NCBI RefSeq assembly: GCF_004210375.1
Contig: NC_134829.1
Span: forward strand, 57,280,107 to 57,344,106
DNA from: Tachypleus tridentatus
Lineage: Eukaryota > Arthropoda > Merostomata > Xiphosura > Limulidae
Direction: 5' to 3'
Length of the DNA stretch: 64,000 bases
A program made the translations under genes and the position numbers. Shown here piece after piece: positions 62,441 through 64,000 of the stretch (the first letter of the stretch is position 1; every line of letters starts with the position of its first letter). Below the pieces are notes generated by a model. That model worked only from the letters and a program-made list of their open reading frames with translations, ran no database searches and was not told where the DNA came from.

Positions 62441-62782
62441 ACGTACATGAGAAATGATAATGGATAATAAAACCCAGGACTTGTAAGACCTTGAAAACTG
62501 AACCTATTCAATGTATTTATCACTATACTCACTGTGTATTCATCGAGGCTTTAAGAACTATTCAAAGAAGTAACGCTTCCCTAAACGTTTTTAAAGCAAG
62601 AACTGTTTCTGTCATCTTACACCTATTATTAAACTACGGAAAACCTGAGTCTATTCTACTTGATTTATATTCATTAAATTCATTGTTATTATTACAAAAA
62701 ATGTTTGATAATTTGAGACGAGTTACCTTAACCATTATACACGCGTGAAGAATATACTTTATATTTATATACTATATTATAT
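62441..62782. other. Unique sequence; unrecognised 85-codon frame
   Basis: The frame at 62491-62748 has no family I recognise and no supporting context. Confidence 0.4.
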
Positions 62783-62791
62783 ACTTTATAT

Positions 62792-63067
62792 AAGGGCCTG
62801 GCATGGCCAAACGCGTAAGGCATGCGACTCGTAATCCGAGGGTCGCGGGCTCGCTCCCGCGTCGCGCTAAACATGCTCGCCCTCCCATCCGTGGGGGTGT
62901 ATAATGTGACGGTCAATCCCACTATTTCGTTGGTAAAAGAAGAGCCCAAGAGTTGGCGGTGGGTGGTGATGACTAGTTGCCTTCCCTCTAGTCTTACACT
63001 GCTAAATTAGGGACGGCTAGCACAGATAGCCCTCGAGTAGCTTTGTGCGAAATTCCCAAAAAAACAA
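62792..63067 (+). mobile_element. SINE-1, best-preserved copy, 9-bp target duplication
   Basis: Complete: 'gggcctggcatggcc' start, head with 'gactcgtaatccgagggtcg', body and tail with AAAAC. The head differs from most copies ('cgcgtaaggc', B box changed to 'gctcgctcccgcg') and is close to the copy at 42392-42655, indicating a distinct and perhaps younger subfamily. Flanked by 'actttatat' at 62783-62791 and 63068-63076. Frames on both strands here are shadows. Confidence 0.93.
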
Positions 63068-63134
63068 ACTTTATATTAATGGTCTCAATAATAGCAAATA
63101 ATAGATAATAATAGCAGATGGTAAATAATAATAA

Positions 63135-63610
63135 CACTATGTAACACAAATTCTGTTCCTGGATAGTATGTGTTATTTCTCCATTGTTTATGTTGTAAAA
63201 GTACAGAAAATGGCCATTATTCCCTTCAAACTTTACTTTTGTGACCTGGATAATGAAGTTTAGAAATTAACCTATTTTCTATGTAAAAACGGACAAATTT
63301 GCACATTTTCATTTACATAAGGTTTGAATAAAACAACATATCAATCAAGATTTACATGTATTTATACTAAAGTTATACAAAAATGTTTAGAAGTGAGTAG
63401 TTTTTCGAGATTTGCGACTGTAATGTAAATACTTTCACGCATCAGCCCCCAAATATAGTCTCACATCATGTTTTTGTTATACGCTCCCAGGTCACAAAAG
63501 CAAAGTTTGAAGAGAAAAATATGTCTTTTCATTCACTTCAGGCATAAGTAATTGATAAATAACACTTTCTGACCAGGAACAAGAAAAAGTAAAAATTTTG
63601 TTGCATAGTG
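63135..63610. mobile_element. MITE-like DNA element, copy 2 (476 bp)
   Basis: Matches 6791-7268 end to end with scattered substitutions and small indels, in the same orientation. Terminal inverted repeats: left CACTATGTAACACAAAT, right (minus strand) CACTATGCAACAAAAT. The arms extend inward through gttcctgg / ccaggaac. TAA flanks both ends (63132-63134, 63611-63613). No coding capacity. Confidence 0.85.
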
Positions 63611-63613
63611 TAA

Positions 63614-64000
63614 CAGGTTGTTCGAGTTGTCTCTGTTTAACATAGACTGTGGTCTTAACTTAGAAATTTAATTGGAAAACGTCTGTTACGAAGTCAGTCT
63701 TTATAATGAATTCTCTAAAATAGACAGATGGCGTTATTTTATACACAAGAAAGACAGAACTCGGCGTTTTTAGGAAAATCACTTCATTTATTGTCTCGAA
63801 CTTTTTAGATAGCTGAAAGCGTTTTAAAGTATACTTCCTTGAAAACATAATCCGTAATTATTGCTCAGGAATAACACGGAACATCCATTTAAGTAAAAGG
63901 CTTAAGTTGTCAGTTCAGATTTTGTTTGGTTAAATTTGCGTTAATGAGTATGGATTTAAAACGCTGCTAAATAATGTACTCATGGTTGTGGACATAACAC
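63614..64000. other. Unique sequence, no gene seen
   Basis: A 62-codon minus-strand frame (63848-63660) is unrecognised. Confidence 0.5.

Overview
This window is a stretch of AT-rich eukaryotic nuclear DNA, apparently from an animal. I recognise no protein-coding gene in it. More than half of its length is tandem repeats. The rest is mostly unique AT-rich sequence sprinkled with tRNA-derived SINEs and one pair of MITE-like DNA elements. The dominant SINE has a tRNA-like head with A and B boxes, a long conserved body and an (AAAC)n tail. A second SINE ends in (CA)n. Both look to me like families abundant in horseshoe crab (Xiphosura) genomes. That assignment is from memory and is an inference, at roughly 60% confidence; a database search would settle it.

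Layout. 1-9600 is unique sequence with about seven SINE-1 copies, two SINE-2 copies (one nested inside a SINE-1 with a clear target duplication), a 55-bp minisatellite and the first MITE copy. 9602-32326 is one 22.7-kb array of 45/46-bp monomers with a higher-order structure of roughly 1.3-2.5 kb. It is followed directly by a 39-bp array (32327-33412), then decayed 46-bp-like relics (33413-33632). 34580-37264 is a 44-bp array of about 61 copies. 37265-54800 is mostly unique DNA with many SINEs and a series of small minisatellites (35, 43, 36-41, 50, 30, 72, 52, 25 and 34 bp). 54806-57725 is a composite 50/35-bp array. 58345-59318 is a very homogeneous 110-bp array. 60530-61040 is a 32-bp array. 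The end carries an imperfect 21-bp array, a well-preserved SINE-1 and the second MITE copy.

The longest open frames are by-products of repeats whose period is a multiple of 3 (39, 30 and 72 bp) or lie inside SINEs, so I do not call them genes. The remaining frames are short and unrecognised; an isolated exon could be hidden among them. The window behaves like a gene-poor, repeat-rich intergenic or heterochromatin-like region, or a very large intron. The most informative features are the layered history of the giant array, the MITE pair with TAA target duplications, the 3' module shared between SINE families, and a cluster of single-base homopolymer deletions that looks like long-read consensus error.
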